This document shows, piece by piece, positions 10,564 through 18,979 of a stretch of 64,000 nt of DNA (position 1 is the stretch's first letter; each line of letters opens with the position of its first letter). A program made the position numbers and the translations under genes. This DNA is from Cyanobium sp. PCC 7001 (GTDB taxonomy: Bacteria; Cyanobacteriota; Cyanobacteriia; PCC-6307; Cyanobiaceae), in assembly GCF_000155635.1 (NCBI RefSeq), contig NZ_DS990556.1:1595637-1659636 (forward strand), read 5' to 3'. A model generated the notes under the pieces. That model was given only the letters and a program-made list of their open reading frames with translations, made no database searches and was not told the origin of the DNA.

Positions 10564-10815
10564 ATGGCTATTGAATCACCCAAAGACCGTCAATCTCTCG
10601 GTCTTGACCTACTGTCCGGAGCAGACAGCTTCGTTAAGGATCTCAGCCCCGAACTGGAAGCCTCGATCACTGGAGGCGGCGGAGGCCATGGTGACAAAAC
10701 CGGCAGCAGGAGCCGCTCGGGCGGGATGCATAAGCGCCGCCGCAGCCGCAGCCGCAGCCGCAGCGGGAAGCACTCCAGGAAGTACTCCAGGAAGTACTCG
10801 AAGTCCTACTGCTGA
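10564..10815 (+). CDS. RiPP precursor peptide 1 (Gly-Gly leader, Arg/Ser/Lys/Tyr-repeat core)
   Basis: An 83-residue peptide. Residues 1-38 are a leader with LGLDLLSGADSFVKDLSPE and ending ITGG, a double-glycine site for a C39 peptidase, with hydrophobic Ile(-4), Leu(-12) and Val(-15). The leader aligns residue for residue with precursor 2 (24869-25123), with Gly37-Gly38 at the same place. The 45-residue core is highly basic and contains GSRSRSGG, RRRSRSRSRSG, and SRKYSRKYSKSYC. Its only Cys is the last residue. The kinase-lyase gene downstream is the likely modifying enzyme, acting on core Ser residues. A strong AAGGAGG lies 9 nt upstream. No homologue is known to me; the precursor call is inference from context and leader conservation. 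Confidence 0.8.
   Translation: MAIESPKDRQSLGLDLLSGADSFVKDLSPELEASITGGGGGHGDKTGSRSRSGGMHKRRRSRSRSRSGKHSRKYSRKYSKSYC
10741..10797 (+). repeat. Perfect short tandem repeats inside the precursor 1 core
   Basis: Two exact DNA repeats encode the core. (CGCAGC)x4 at 10741-10764 gives Arg-Ser repeats. Two copies of a 12-mer, TCCAGGAAGTAC, at 10774-10797 give Ser-Arg-Lys-Tyr repeats. Exact identity at DNA level suggests recent expansion or a slippage-prone tract, unlike the synonymously diverged repeats of precursor 2. Confidence 0.85.
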
Positions 10816-10896
10816 GTGGCGAGTTAGCACGGTCAGAAGAAGGCCGATCGACGGCCGTGATCCGAATCACAGGATCACGCGCTCCATCTGACACTG

Positions 10897-10935
10897 GGTC
10901 TCAAGCATGCCCTTGGGCTGGCTTGAGACCTTTCT
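10897..10935 (+). terminator. Attenuator-like hairpin between precursor 1 and its synthetase
   Basis: A perfect 10-bp stem, GGTCTCAAGC (10897-10906) and GCTTGAGACC (10921-10930), with a 14-nt loop, followed by TTTCT. It lies 81 nt after the precursor stop and 59 nt before the synthetase start. In RiPP operons such a hairpin commonly lets precursor mRNA accumulate above enzyme mRNA, either as a partial terminator or as a 3' stabiliser. Confidence 0.7.
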
Positions 10936-10989
10936 AAAGTCTGGTTGCGAAGACCGATGGGCGCCCGCTGGAATCGAGGAGACAGAGTC

Positions 10990-13446
10990 ATGCCGTTTCG
11001 CCTCGAATCTGGCAATGTGTTCAGATACTTGGTCGGACGCGGGTTATGCGCTGAGGACGACCAGCTCACGGCGACCGATCAGCTGGTGGGCAAGAACGCC
11101 AACCTACTGGTTGAAGTTGAAACGTTCAGCTCCCAGGGGAAGACGAAGAACCGCTTCATCGTGAAGCAGGCTCCCTTGAAGGCAGACGGAAGCCCCAAGG
11201 AAGACTTTGGTGAGGAGTGGCAGATCTATCAACTGCTTTGCCGTCAAGGCCCGCTGCCCCCACGGGCCATCCTGCCCGAGGGAATTGCCTATGACGCAGC
11301 CAGCTCCATTCTCATCCATCGCTATCTGGACCCTTACGAGGATCTCGGCGATTTCTATACCGACACCAGGCAGTTCCCTCTCAAGATTGCAACGTCACTG
11401 GGGATAGCGCTGGCCAGCCTGCACGCATCCACCTTTGAGCAGGATGCCTTTCGGCAGCAGCTGACGTCGGATCTGGCCACTGAGTCGATCCCTGCGGATC
11501 AGCAGCCGGATTTTCGGAGTTCCCTGGAAGACCTGACCCCAGACATCTTCACCCACGTATCTCAGGATGCCCTGAAGTTCTACAGACTTTACCAGCGATC
11601 ACGGGACCTGTCGGAGGCCCTGCGATCGCTGGAGGCAGACCACAGAGCGTGTTGCCTGATTCATAATGATCTGCGCTTCCACAATGTGCTGCTGCATCAG
11701 GATTGGCGCACCTGGCAGGCACAGGTGCTACCCACATCAACGCTGGGCCTCCAGCTCTGCGATGGCCAGGGCGTCGTGCGGATCATTGACTGGGAGCAAT
11801 GCCTGTGGGGCGATCCCGCACTGGACGTGGGTGCACTGGTTGCCGAGTACCTGCGCATCTGGTTGAAGAGTCTGATGCTCAGCCGGGACATCGATCTTGC
11901 GGTTGCCCTGAGACTGGCGTCGGTGCCCCTGGAACAACTGCAACCCTCCCTCTACACCTTCCTCCAAGCCTATCTGGCCCAGTTCCCGAAAATCCTGGCA
12001 GCCTTTCCAGATTTTACCGAGAGGGTGACAAGGTTTGCAGGGTTGGGGCTGATTGGCTCGATTCAAGATCGCATCTATTACCGAGAGCCCTTTGGCAACA
12101 TTGAGATTGCCATGCTGCAAGTAGCCAGGTCGCTGTTGTGCGACCCTGCCACCTCACTGGCGACCGTGTTTGGGCACAGGACGATCAGTCCCGCCAGCTT
12201 TGATCCCTTGGTCATCCGTTCCGAGCCTGACATCCCAGCCCTCTCAGGCCCCTTACACCCCTCAAGCCAGGAGCCCCATGAACCGACGCAGACCTGCCCA
12301 GCAGAGCAGACCAGCCCAGCAGATGAGTGGACAGCGCATGATTCACAGGAAACCGCCGTTGCCGATCTGATCAATAACATCCGCGTCGAACCTCTACTGA
12401 TCGCCCATCCCCACTACGCACCTCTTAACCTCGTTGACGGAGCCCCCATCCCCATGGCAGGGCCCGTGGAGACTCTGCTGGACTCCCTCCCCGCCGAACA
12501 GAGGGAGACCTATGTGCTGCACCAGCTCAGGAACTATCTGTACGACATCTATTTCAGTGGTGATCGGGCCAGGCGCTGGCCCGATCATGCCCCCGCCAGG
12601 GCCATGGTCAACAACACGGTTGCGGGATTGGATGTTGATTTCGTCGATCGGATCAAGGCCGCCAACAGCGGCAGCGGCTTCATCGATCACGGCTGGACCG
12701 TGACCCGCGTGGGGGGCAGGGGCGCCCAGATCGAAAAGGATGGCCTCCATCTCTGGATCGACCCAGACGTGGATCTGTCCCTAGCCATGGTTCTGGCAGG
12801 CCACGCGCGCCCGGAGGCGTCGGTACCGCCAACCCTGAGCGAGGGCGCAAACGTGGGCGTACACATGCCCAATGCCTGCCTGGCAGGGGAACGCTACATC
12901 GCCATTGGCAATGCAGGGGGACCGGCGGCCGATCAGCCCCATGCCCTCTGGTTCTTCCACATCGATGCTGAGGGTGCGCTCCTGCTGATGAAGATCTTCA
13001 CCTCAGATCTCAATCGCTCAGCTGTACCTTTCCGACTCAGCATCCTGACGGATCCGCAGGCCTACCACCGCTACGATGCAGCCAGGCTGGAGCTGGGGTG
13101 CCGCCACTACGCCCATGCCCGCACCATCCTGGAAACGAGCTATCCGCAGCTTCGATCCCATCTGAACAACCCGGTTCCGCTGTTCAGCAAGACTCTGGGT
13201 CTTGGCATCGGTTTAGGGGAGTCCGAAGGCGATGGCGACGACTTCGGCTTGCGCCGCTGCCAGATCGTGGCCCGGGCGCTGCTCGCATCAACGGCTGATG
13301 CCGAACAGCGGCTTGCGGCGATTCAGCAGCACTTCAAGCAGAACGGCCTCAACTGGCGGCAGCCGCATCGCACCGCTTCTTCGCAGCTGGATGATGGGTT
13401 CGTGCTCGACAATCAGCCCCTGCAGGAAGCCACGGCAACGCCATGA
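10990..13446 (+). CDS. Kinase-HopA1 lyase fusion 1 (class V-type Ser/Thr dehydratase)
   Basis: An 818-residue two-domain enzyme. Residues about 1-400 form an APH-like kinase: FIVKQ (Lys59), CLIHNDLRFHNVLL (His225-Asn226-Asp227) and RIIDWEQCLWGDP (metal-binding Asp267). Residues about 490-800 match the HopA1-type lyase family, with NYLYDIYFSG, FIDHGWTV and DFGLRRCQIVARALL. In thioviridamide (TvaC/TvaD) and lexapeptide (LxmK/LxmY), separate kinase and HopA1-like proteins phosphorylate precursor Ser/Thr and eliminate phosphate to give dehydro residues. Here both are one polypeptide, joined by an unstructured linker (about residues 400-470). Start ATG 10990 aligns with the start of the homologue at 24712; the longer frame from 10945 has no counterpart. 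Both kinase motifs are intact, so it should be active. Confidence 0.85.
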   Translation: MPFRLESGNVFRYLVGRGLCAEDDQLTATDQLVGKNANLLVEVETFSSQGKTKNRFIVKQAPLKADGSPKEDFGEEWQIYQLLCRQGPLPPRAILPEGIAYDAASSILIHRYLDPYEDLGDFYTDTRQFPLKIATSLGIALASLHASTFEQDAFRQQLTSDLATESIPADQQPDFRSSLEDLTPDIFTHVSQDALKFYRLYQRSRDLSEALRSLEADHRACCLIHNDLRFHNVLLHQDWRTWQAQVLPTSTLGLQLCDGQGVVRIIDWEQCLWGDPALDVGALVAEYLRIWLKSLMLSRDIDLAVALRLASVPLEQLQPSLYTFLQAYLAQFPKILAAFPDFTERVTRFAGLGLIGSIQDRIYYREPFGNIEIAMLQVARSLLCDPATSLATVFGHRTISPASFDPLVIRSEPDIPALSGPLHPSSQEPHEPTQTCPAEQTSPADEWTAHDSQETAVADLINNIRVEPLLIAHPHYAPLNLVDGAPIPMAGPVETLLDSLPAEQRETYVLHQLRNYLYDIYFSGDRARRWPDHAPARAMVNNTVAGLDVDFVDRIKAANSGSGFIDHGWTVTRVGGRGAQIEKDGLHLWIDPDVDLSLAMVLAGHARPEASVPPTLSEGANVGVHMPNACLAGERYIAIGNAGGPAADQPHALWFFHIDAEGALLLMKIFTSDLNRSAVPFRLSILTDPQAYHRYDAARLELGCRHYAHARTILETSYPQLRSHLNNPVPLFSKTLGLGIGLGESEGDGDDFGLRRCQIVARALLASTADAEQRLAAIQQHFKQNGLNWRQPHRTASSQLDDGFVLDNQPLQEATATP

Positions 13447-13466
13447 CCTTCACAACACTCCTGCAC

Positions 13467-13484
13467 AGCGGCAGCCCTGCCGCT
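13467..13484. terminator. Hairpin between converging genes
   Basis: AGCGGCA-GCCC-TGCCGCT forms a 7-bp perfect stem in the 64-bp gap between the converging synthetase 1 and HlyD pseudogene. No U-tract follows, so it is at best a weak or bidirectional terminator. Confidence 0.4.
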
Positions 13485-13510
13485 GATCTCGCCTGCTGGC
13501 CTGGAGGGAT

Positions 13511-14765
13511 TCAGAAACCAAGGATGAGCCGGGTTCGGCGCAGCAGGAACTGATGAACGGTTTCCACCCGCGTGGTGATGTCAGCCGTGAGGTCCATCCC
13601 CAATCGCAAGGCGCAGCTTCGCGATCGTGAGCGCAGTTCACGGCTCTCGGGACGCAGGGTCACCTCATAGCCGCTGGCCCCCACCCCGACGTTGCCCGAC
13701 CCCGAAGGTGCAGGCATGCCGCCGGGATCGGCTACCCCAGCAGACACGAAGGCGTCAGGAGCCACGGAGAGCACCTCGGCCCGGAGCGTGCCGAAATCCG
13801 GGAATGGACAGCCGGCCAGACGCAGATCGGCCCGCTGGCCCGCCTTCACGTTGGCGATGTCCTCGGAGGACACCAGCACCTTGACCAGCAACTCGCTGCC
13901 CTTCGGAGCAATCCGTGCCAGCTCCTGGCCGGCGACCACCACCTGAAGGGGGTTGCGCAGGGCGACCGTAAAAACCACGCCACCCACGGGCGCCCTGACC
14001 AGGGTGCGACCCAGATCCCTGGCCAGTTGGGCCTGCTCGGCGCGGTTCTGGGCCAGTTGCTGCGCCAGCCGGGCCTCGGCGCTCTCTCCGCGGTGCCGCT
14101 GCTGCTCCACCTCCCGCAGGGACTTGGCCAAGTTCGAGCGTGCCACGCTCAGACTCGCGGCCTTTTCCTCCATCTGTTCACGGGAGGCGGCTCCACTCTC
14201 CATCAACTGGCTGTAGCGCTGGGATTCCGAGGTGGCCAGGGCCAGGGTGGCCCTCGCCTTGTCGACCTCAAGTTTCGCCGCTGCCAGGACCGCACGGTCC
14301 TCCTGGAGCTGGGCGGTCAGCTGGCTCTCCAGCGCTGCCTGGTCCTGCTGCAATCGCAACTGCTGGCCCTCCAGATCAGCGGGATCGAGCACCGCGATCA
14401 CCTGCCCCTGCTCCACCACCTGGTTGGGCTGGATCCGAATCTCGCCGACCCTTCCGTCACGCGGCGCGTGCACCAGGCTGGTCTCGCCACCGGGCCGCAC
14501 CGAACCCGATGCCCTCACGACGACGCGATAGGGCCAGATGGCCATCAACGCCACACCGGAGAGAAAACTGCCCAGCAGGAAGCCCCCCGCAAAGCGCACC
14601 CAGCCAGGGCCTCACCGAGGGCAGAAATTCCTTGGATGTGGCAGGACGCAGAACGAGCCCCGCATCGATCGGTCGCACCTTCAGGGTTTCCACATCAGAC
14701 ACCAGCGGCCTGGCCAGCTGCCCCTGGTGGGGCGGTGGGGTGCCAGGGGCAGGAGGTTCGATCAT
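13511..14765 (-). pseudogene. HlyD-family membrane fusion protein, frameshifted (RiPP locus 1)
   Basis: Intended product: periplasmic adaptor for the neighbouring peptide exporter. From 14765 the frame reads an N-terminal tail to FLPSVRPW. The rest (RFAGGFLLGSF, the LVHAPRDGRV half-lipoyl motif, coiled coil, second half-lipoyl VRAPVGGVVF) continues in another frame from about 14599 to 13511. Compared with the intact copy (25448-26710), CTGG is present twice in tandem at 14600-14607, a 4-bp duplication that shifts the frame. The ATG overlaps the exporter stop as ATGA, as in locus 2. An internal start near 14599 could still make a protein that includes the membrane anchor, so residual function is not excluded. 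Confidence 0.8.
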
Positions 14766-16907
14766 GCCGTCAACAGATAGGGGGCCAGACTGTCGTCGTT
14801 GCGCAGATCCTGGGGTCTGCCCTGGGAGATCACCTTGCCGCCTTCGAGGTAGGCCACCCAATCACAGCGACCAATGACACTGGGCCGATGGCTGATCATC
14901 AGCGTGGTCAGACCACGACGGTCCTGAAGCAAAGTTTCGAGAAGCCGGCGCTCAAGCACGGGATCCAGGGCAGCCGTCGACTCATCCAGGATCAGGACCG
15001 GCGGGTAGGAGACCAGGGCACGGGCGATCGCCAAATGCTGGCGCTGACCGCCTGAAAGATTCGTGCCGAATTCACCCAGCACCGTCTGATAGCCATCAGG
15101 CAGTTCACGGATGAACTCGTCGGCGAGGGCCCGTTCACACGCCGCCACGACCTGATCGAAGCTGACATCGGGATCAGCAAAGCGAAAGTTATCGAAGACC
15201 GTGCGATTGAAGAACTTGGCCTCTTGGGGCACCAACACCACCTGTCGGCGTAGACACTCCAGAGAGATGTCCTGCAGGCCATAGGGCCAATAGTGGATGG
15301 AGCCACTCTCGGGAGTGGTAGAGACCCGCCAGGAGCTTCACCAAGGTGCTTATCACGCAATCGGATTCACCGATCAAGGCAGTGCAGCATCCTCCCGGGA
15401 AAGTCAGCGTCAACTCACTGAGCAGATCCAACCGACCTGCATGATGGAAGGTGAGATTCCGGCAGTGGAGATCGCAGGAGGGCGGCACTGCCACCCTTGA
15501 CTTGTCCATCGCATGCAGATCCTCGACACTCCCCTCCAGCACTTCAGACAGGCGCCGGATCACCACAGTGGAAGTGAGATAGTCATCGGTGAAATCGTCG
15601 AGAGACTCAAGAAATGTCAGTACGTTGCCGCTCATACCACTGAAGGCGAGCAGTTGGCCGATGGAGAGCTGACCATCTATCACGAAGCTGCTGTCATACC
15701 AGAGCAGTACAAGGGTTGTCACCCGTGACAACAGCCGTGTGGAGGTGTCGCTGATCAAGCCGAGCTGCAGTGCACGCCAGCGGAGGTGGGCCACGCTGCC
15801 GAAGTTACGCTGGTACTCATCCCATGCCTGGGGTGCGGCCTCGGTGGTCTTGAGAACCTGAGCACCACGGAAGATCTCCACCAAATAACCCTGGTTCTCG
15901 GCAGACTCCACAACCACGCGACGGTTTGTGTCATAACGAGCTGGCACGAACAACAGACCCGTTCCGATCAGGATGCCGAAGGCCAGCAGCGACACAGCCG
16001 TGAGGGGTGGGCTGTAGATGAGCATCACCGCCAGCGAGACACAGGCAATGAACAGGTCACTGGGGATGCCGAGAACCAGATCGCTGATCAGGGCATTGAT
16101 CCTGCTGATATCTCCAATGCGGCTGACCACCTCACGGCTGCGATGACTATCGAAATAGGTCATCGGCAACTGCAGCAGACGGTGGCCATACTCCAGCACC
16201 ATGCCCAACTGCAGCCGCTAGGCGAAATGGGCCACCATGTGTCCCTGGATCAGGCTGATCACACTGCGGAACACGAACAGGAACAGCATCGCCAGGCCAA
16301 GGCTGGTGAGGAGCTGGCTGTCACGCCGCACCGGAACGTCATCCGTGAGCTCTTGCATCAGCCACGGCATTGCCAGAGCCAGCAGGCCGATCACCACATT
16401 GATGCTGAGAGCCTGGATCAGCAGCATCCGGCAGGGCAGGGTCAGCCGCAGAAAGCGCAGAAACGGCAGCCTGGACTCCTGCGGCTGCTGCAACAATCTG
16501 TTGAGGTCAGGCTCCAGCAGCAGGAGCACCCCATCTCTCCAGCCATCGCATAACTCCTGGGGCGACAGCTTGCGAATGCCGACCGCCGGATCAGCAATCA
16601 CCAACTTGCTGCCCTGGCGGCCGTAGAGAACCACCTAATGGTCCCCTTTCCAGTGACAGATCGCCGGCAAGGGAATGGCATCCAGCTGCTCCAGCAGCGC
16701 CGCCTCCGCCCGCACGGCACGGGCATGGAAACCGATTGCGTCCGCCCCGCGGCGCAGACCCAGCAGGGTGGTGCCCTGGGCACCGGTACCCACCAGCTCC
16801 CGCACCCGGGAGAGAGCCAGGCGCCTGCCGTGGTGGCGGGCGACAGTGGCCAGGCAGGCCGCACCGCAGTCCTGCTCAGCATGTTGCTCCACCCAATCGG
16901 GGCGCAC
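14762..16907 (-). pseudogene. C39-peptidase ABC exporter, inactivated (RiPP locus 1)
   Basis: Collinear with the intact exporter at 26707-28863 but broken several times. TAG at 16635-16637 replaces the Trp just after the catalytic His of the peptidase domain. TAG at 16218-16220 replaces a Gln in the membrane domain. A one-base insertion near 15315-15320 shifts the frame after LVKLLAG. Walker A reads GESDCVIST instead of GESGCGKST, losing the essential Lys. The distal part still shows [16 protein letters not shown] and [11 protein letters not shown]. Four independent lesions make it a clear pseudogene rather than a sequencing artefact. Its C39 domain ([17 protein letters not shown]) shows that the locus once exported a Gly-Gly-leader peptide. 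Confidence 0.93.
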
Positions 16908-17365
16908 TGCGCAGCGGCCTTTGCGAACCCCAGGCTAGATGTGTCGTGCCACCAGGTTTGTTCCGGCTGGCAAAGGCGTGTGAGGCCGACAGGGTTGGCC
17001 GACAGGTTGTGGTGCGACCCAACAGCCCAGACCCCCCTCCCCATGCCTACACACCCGAAGGCCCGCCTGAGACCGATCGCTCAGGTATGCCTGATTCGGC
17101 AGCATCTCAACCAGGGCCGCTGTCTTGCTGAGCTGGCTGGAGCGCTTTCGTACCGGTGGCCCTACGGCTCTGGGGGATCGAGCGGCCAGCCGGTCTGACT
17201 GAACAGCATGAAGGTTGCCCGCCGGATGGCAAGGGAAAAGCTGGAAACGGGCAAGAACACTCTCAGCCTTGACGAACAAGTCCGATAACGGGGCGCGAAG
17301 CCAAAGCACCACAGGCGGCCTGCTTCTGGGGATCTGGCCTGGCGCCGCAGCAACGCGGACGGGAT
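16908..17365. other. Decayed 458-bp intergenic stretch with a transposase remnant
   Basis: Between the exporter pseudogene and the radical SAM gene I find no intact gene. The only recognisable content is the IS481-like fragment at 17043-17202. The remainder, including the upstream region of the dead exporter, shows no clear promoter or terminator. Confidence 0.5.
17043..17202 (+). pseudogene. Remnant of an IS481-type transposase N terminus
   Basis: Two pieces in different frames recall the N-terminal helix-turn-helix of IS481-family transposases. From ATG 17043 comes LIRQHLNQGRCLAELA (compare the family pattern of a helix with EQGxSLAELA). After an apparent deletion of about a dozen codons, from 17134 comes WLERFRTGGPTALGDRAASR (compare WLARYRxGGxxALxDR). 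The catalytic DDE domain is absent. I see no terminal inverted repeats. Moderate confidence, from pattern only. Confidence 0.5.
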
Positions 17366-18961
17366 TCAACGTCTGGCGCTGGCCATCGGCCGGTGCCCCA
17401 GAACCGGGGCGTGCAGCGCCTGCGGCAGCGGGGCTGCGCCGTAATCCCGTTCCAGCAGGTCCATCACCGTGCGGCCGAAATCTCCGGGATTGCGATCAAA
17501 GGCTTCCAGGCAGATCCGCCCGAAGGTGCTGCCCATCGGTTCGGGGTTCCAGAGGGTCTTGCGGGCTGCCCAGGGCATCATGCTCATCGGGTTGTAGCCC
17601 GGCTTGATCATCCCCTGCTCGAAGCCGTACTGCTCCAGGTGGGTGTGGGGCTGCAGGCCGATGAAGAAGATGGCCGGTTCCACCTTGTCGGCGCCGAAGA
17701 TCTGCTCGAGAGCGCGGTGGTAGGCCACGGTCTGGCGGATGGTGTCGGGCCGCTCGTCGATCACGTTGAAGGAGTAGTTCACCGACACCTGCTCCCGGAA
17801 TCCGGCCCTGGCCAGCAGGCGGCAGTTCTCCAGCACCGTGCGCAGGTTGTAGCCCATGCGCATCTTGCGCACGAGCTCCTGGCTGCCGGAGGTGATGCCG
17901 ATCTCGAAATAGCTCATGCCCGTGGCCACCATCAGCTCGGCCAGCTCGGCATCGAGATTGTCGGCCCGGATGTAGGCCGCCCAGCGGATGTCCGTCCAGC
18001 CCTCGGCCTGGATCGCCCGCAGCAGCTCCTTGGCATCCTCGATGTAGCGGCGGGCCGGAATGAACTGGGCATCGGTGAACCAGAAGCCCCGCACGCCCCG
18101 CGCGTAGAGCTGCCGCATCTCCGCGATCACCTCCTGCACGGGATTCACCCGCACGGCCTTGCCCTCCACCACGGTGTAGACGCAGTAGCAGCAGTTGTGG
18201 GGGCAGCCGCGCTTGGTCTGCACGCCCACGTAGAAATCACCCCCGTCGAGATACCAGTCGAGCTGGGGCCAGATTTCGGCGATGTAGTCGTAGTTGCAAG
18301 CGGTTTTCTCCATGCCGCCGGGCTGCTCGTGGATCAGGCCCGGGCGGGGCGTGTCACCGGCCAGGAAGCAGCGCTCGGCCTCGATCGATTCGCCGCGGAT
18401 CAGCTTCTCGAGCAGTGGTTCCCCCTCCCCCACCGACACCACCGTGCCGCGGGGCAGCCTGCGGCCGAGCTGCTCGTAGAACACGCTCACGGCGCCGCCA
18501 CCGATCACCGCCCTGGCCTCGGGATGGTGGCGCCGGGCCCTGCGCACCCCCTGCCGCACCAGCCTGAGGTTGCGCCAGAGCTCCCCGTAGAAGGAACGCA
18601 TCAGTCCCAGCCCTCCCAAAGCTCCCCGCAGCCGCTTCAGGGGATTGCGGGCATAGAACACCTCGAAGGAATGCTGCAGGGGGTTGCCGCTGCGCCCGTC
18701 CACGGGGGCATAGATCTGAATGTCGCGCCAGGAGAACACCAGCAGGGTGGGCTGGAACGCCTCCACCTCCAGGGCCAGGCTCCGCTCCACATCCAGCAGG
18801 GGCACGGCGGCGAGATCGAGGATGCGCTGGGGCATCCCGGGGAACTGCTTGTGCAGGTGATCGGCCAGGTAGATGGGGCCGATCGGAAAGATGGGATTGC
18901 AGGGGAGCCGCACGAGCAGCACCCGTGGGTCGGTGGGGGATGCCACGGCCGCGTGGTTCAT
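17366..18961 (-). CDS. B12-binding-domain radical SAM protein
   Basis: A 531-residue protein with an N-terminal cobalamin-binding-like Rossmann region (LLVRLPCNPIFPIGPIYLAD, later AVIGGGAVSVFYEQL) and a radical SAM domain with QTKRGCPHNCCYCVY (CxxxCxxC). The SAM-binding strand region GMSYFEIGITSGSQELVRKM follows. The overall pattern resembles cyanobacterial B12-binding radical SAM proteins of unknown substrate. It lies 18 nt after cofG on the same strand, so the two probably share a transcript. A role in RiPP maturation is possible from position but not supported by any motif such as a SPASM domain. Confidence 0.8.
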   Translation of the reverse strand: MNHAAVASPTDPRVLLVRLPCNPIFPIGPIYLADHLHKQFPGMPQRILDLAAVPLLDVERSLALEVEAFQPTLLVFSWRDIQIYAPVDGRSGNPLQHSFEVFYARNPLKRLRGALGGLGLMRSFYGELWRNLRLVRQGVRRARRHHPEARAVIGGGAVSVFYEQLGRRLPRGTVVSVGEGEPLLEKLIRGESIEAERCFLAGDTPRPGLIHEQPGGMEKTACNYDYIAEIWPQLDWYLDGGDFYVGVQTKRGCPHNCCYCVYTVVEGKAVRVNPVQEVIAEMRQLYARGVRGFWFTDAQFIPARRYIEDAKELLRAIQAEGWTDIRWAAYIRADNLDAELAELMVATGMSYFEIGITSGSQELVRKMRMGYNLRTVLENCRLLARAGFREQVSVNYSFNVIDERPDTIRQTVAYHRALEQIFGADKVEPAIFFIGLQPHTHLEQYGFEQGMIKPGYNPMSMMPWAARKTLWNPEPMGSTFGRICLEAFDRNPGDFGRTVMDLLERDYGAAPLPQALHAPVLGHRPMASARR

Positions 18962-18979
18962 GAAGCCTGTGGCGGGACC

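Noticed and set aside
10564..10815. Classical ring-forming lanthipeptide precursor
   Set aside because: Only one Cys, at the very C terminus, against more than ten core Ser; multiple lanthionine rings cannot form. At most one ring or a linear dehydrated peptide.
10945..10989. 15-residue N-terminal extension of kinase-lyase 1
   Set aside because: The homologue starts exactly at the equivalent of residue 16, and a purine-rich ribosome site precedes ATG 10990.
14762..16907. Sequencing or assembly error as the cause of the broken exporter
   Set aside because: Two nonsense codons, a frameshift and a substituted Walker A region are spread over 2 kb while neighbouring genes are clean; true decay is more likely.
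16935..17369. 144-codon minus-strand open frame in the decayed intergenic stretch
   Set aside because: No recognisable domain, no ribosome site seen, and it is antisense to the transposase-like fragments.
17366..18961. Radical SAM gene as a RiPP-modifying enzyme
   Set aside because: It has a B12-binding-like N terminus and no SPASM or RiPP recognition element visible; it is separated from the precursors by cofG and the two-component genes.
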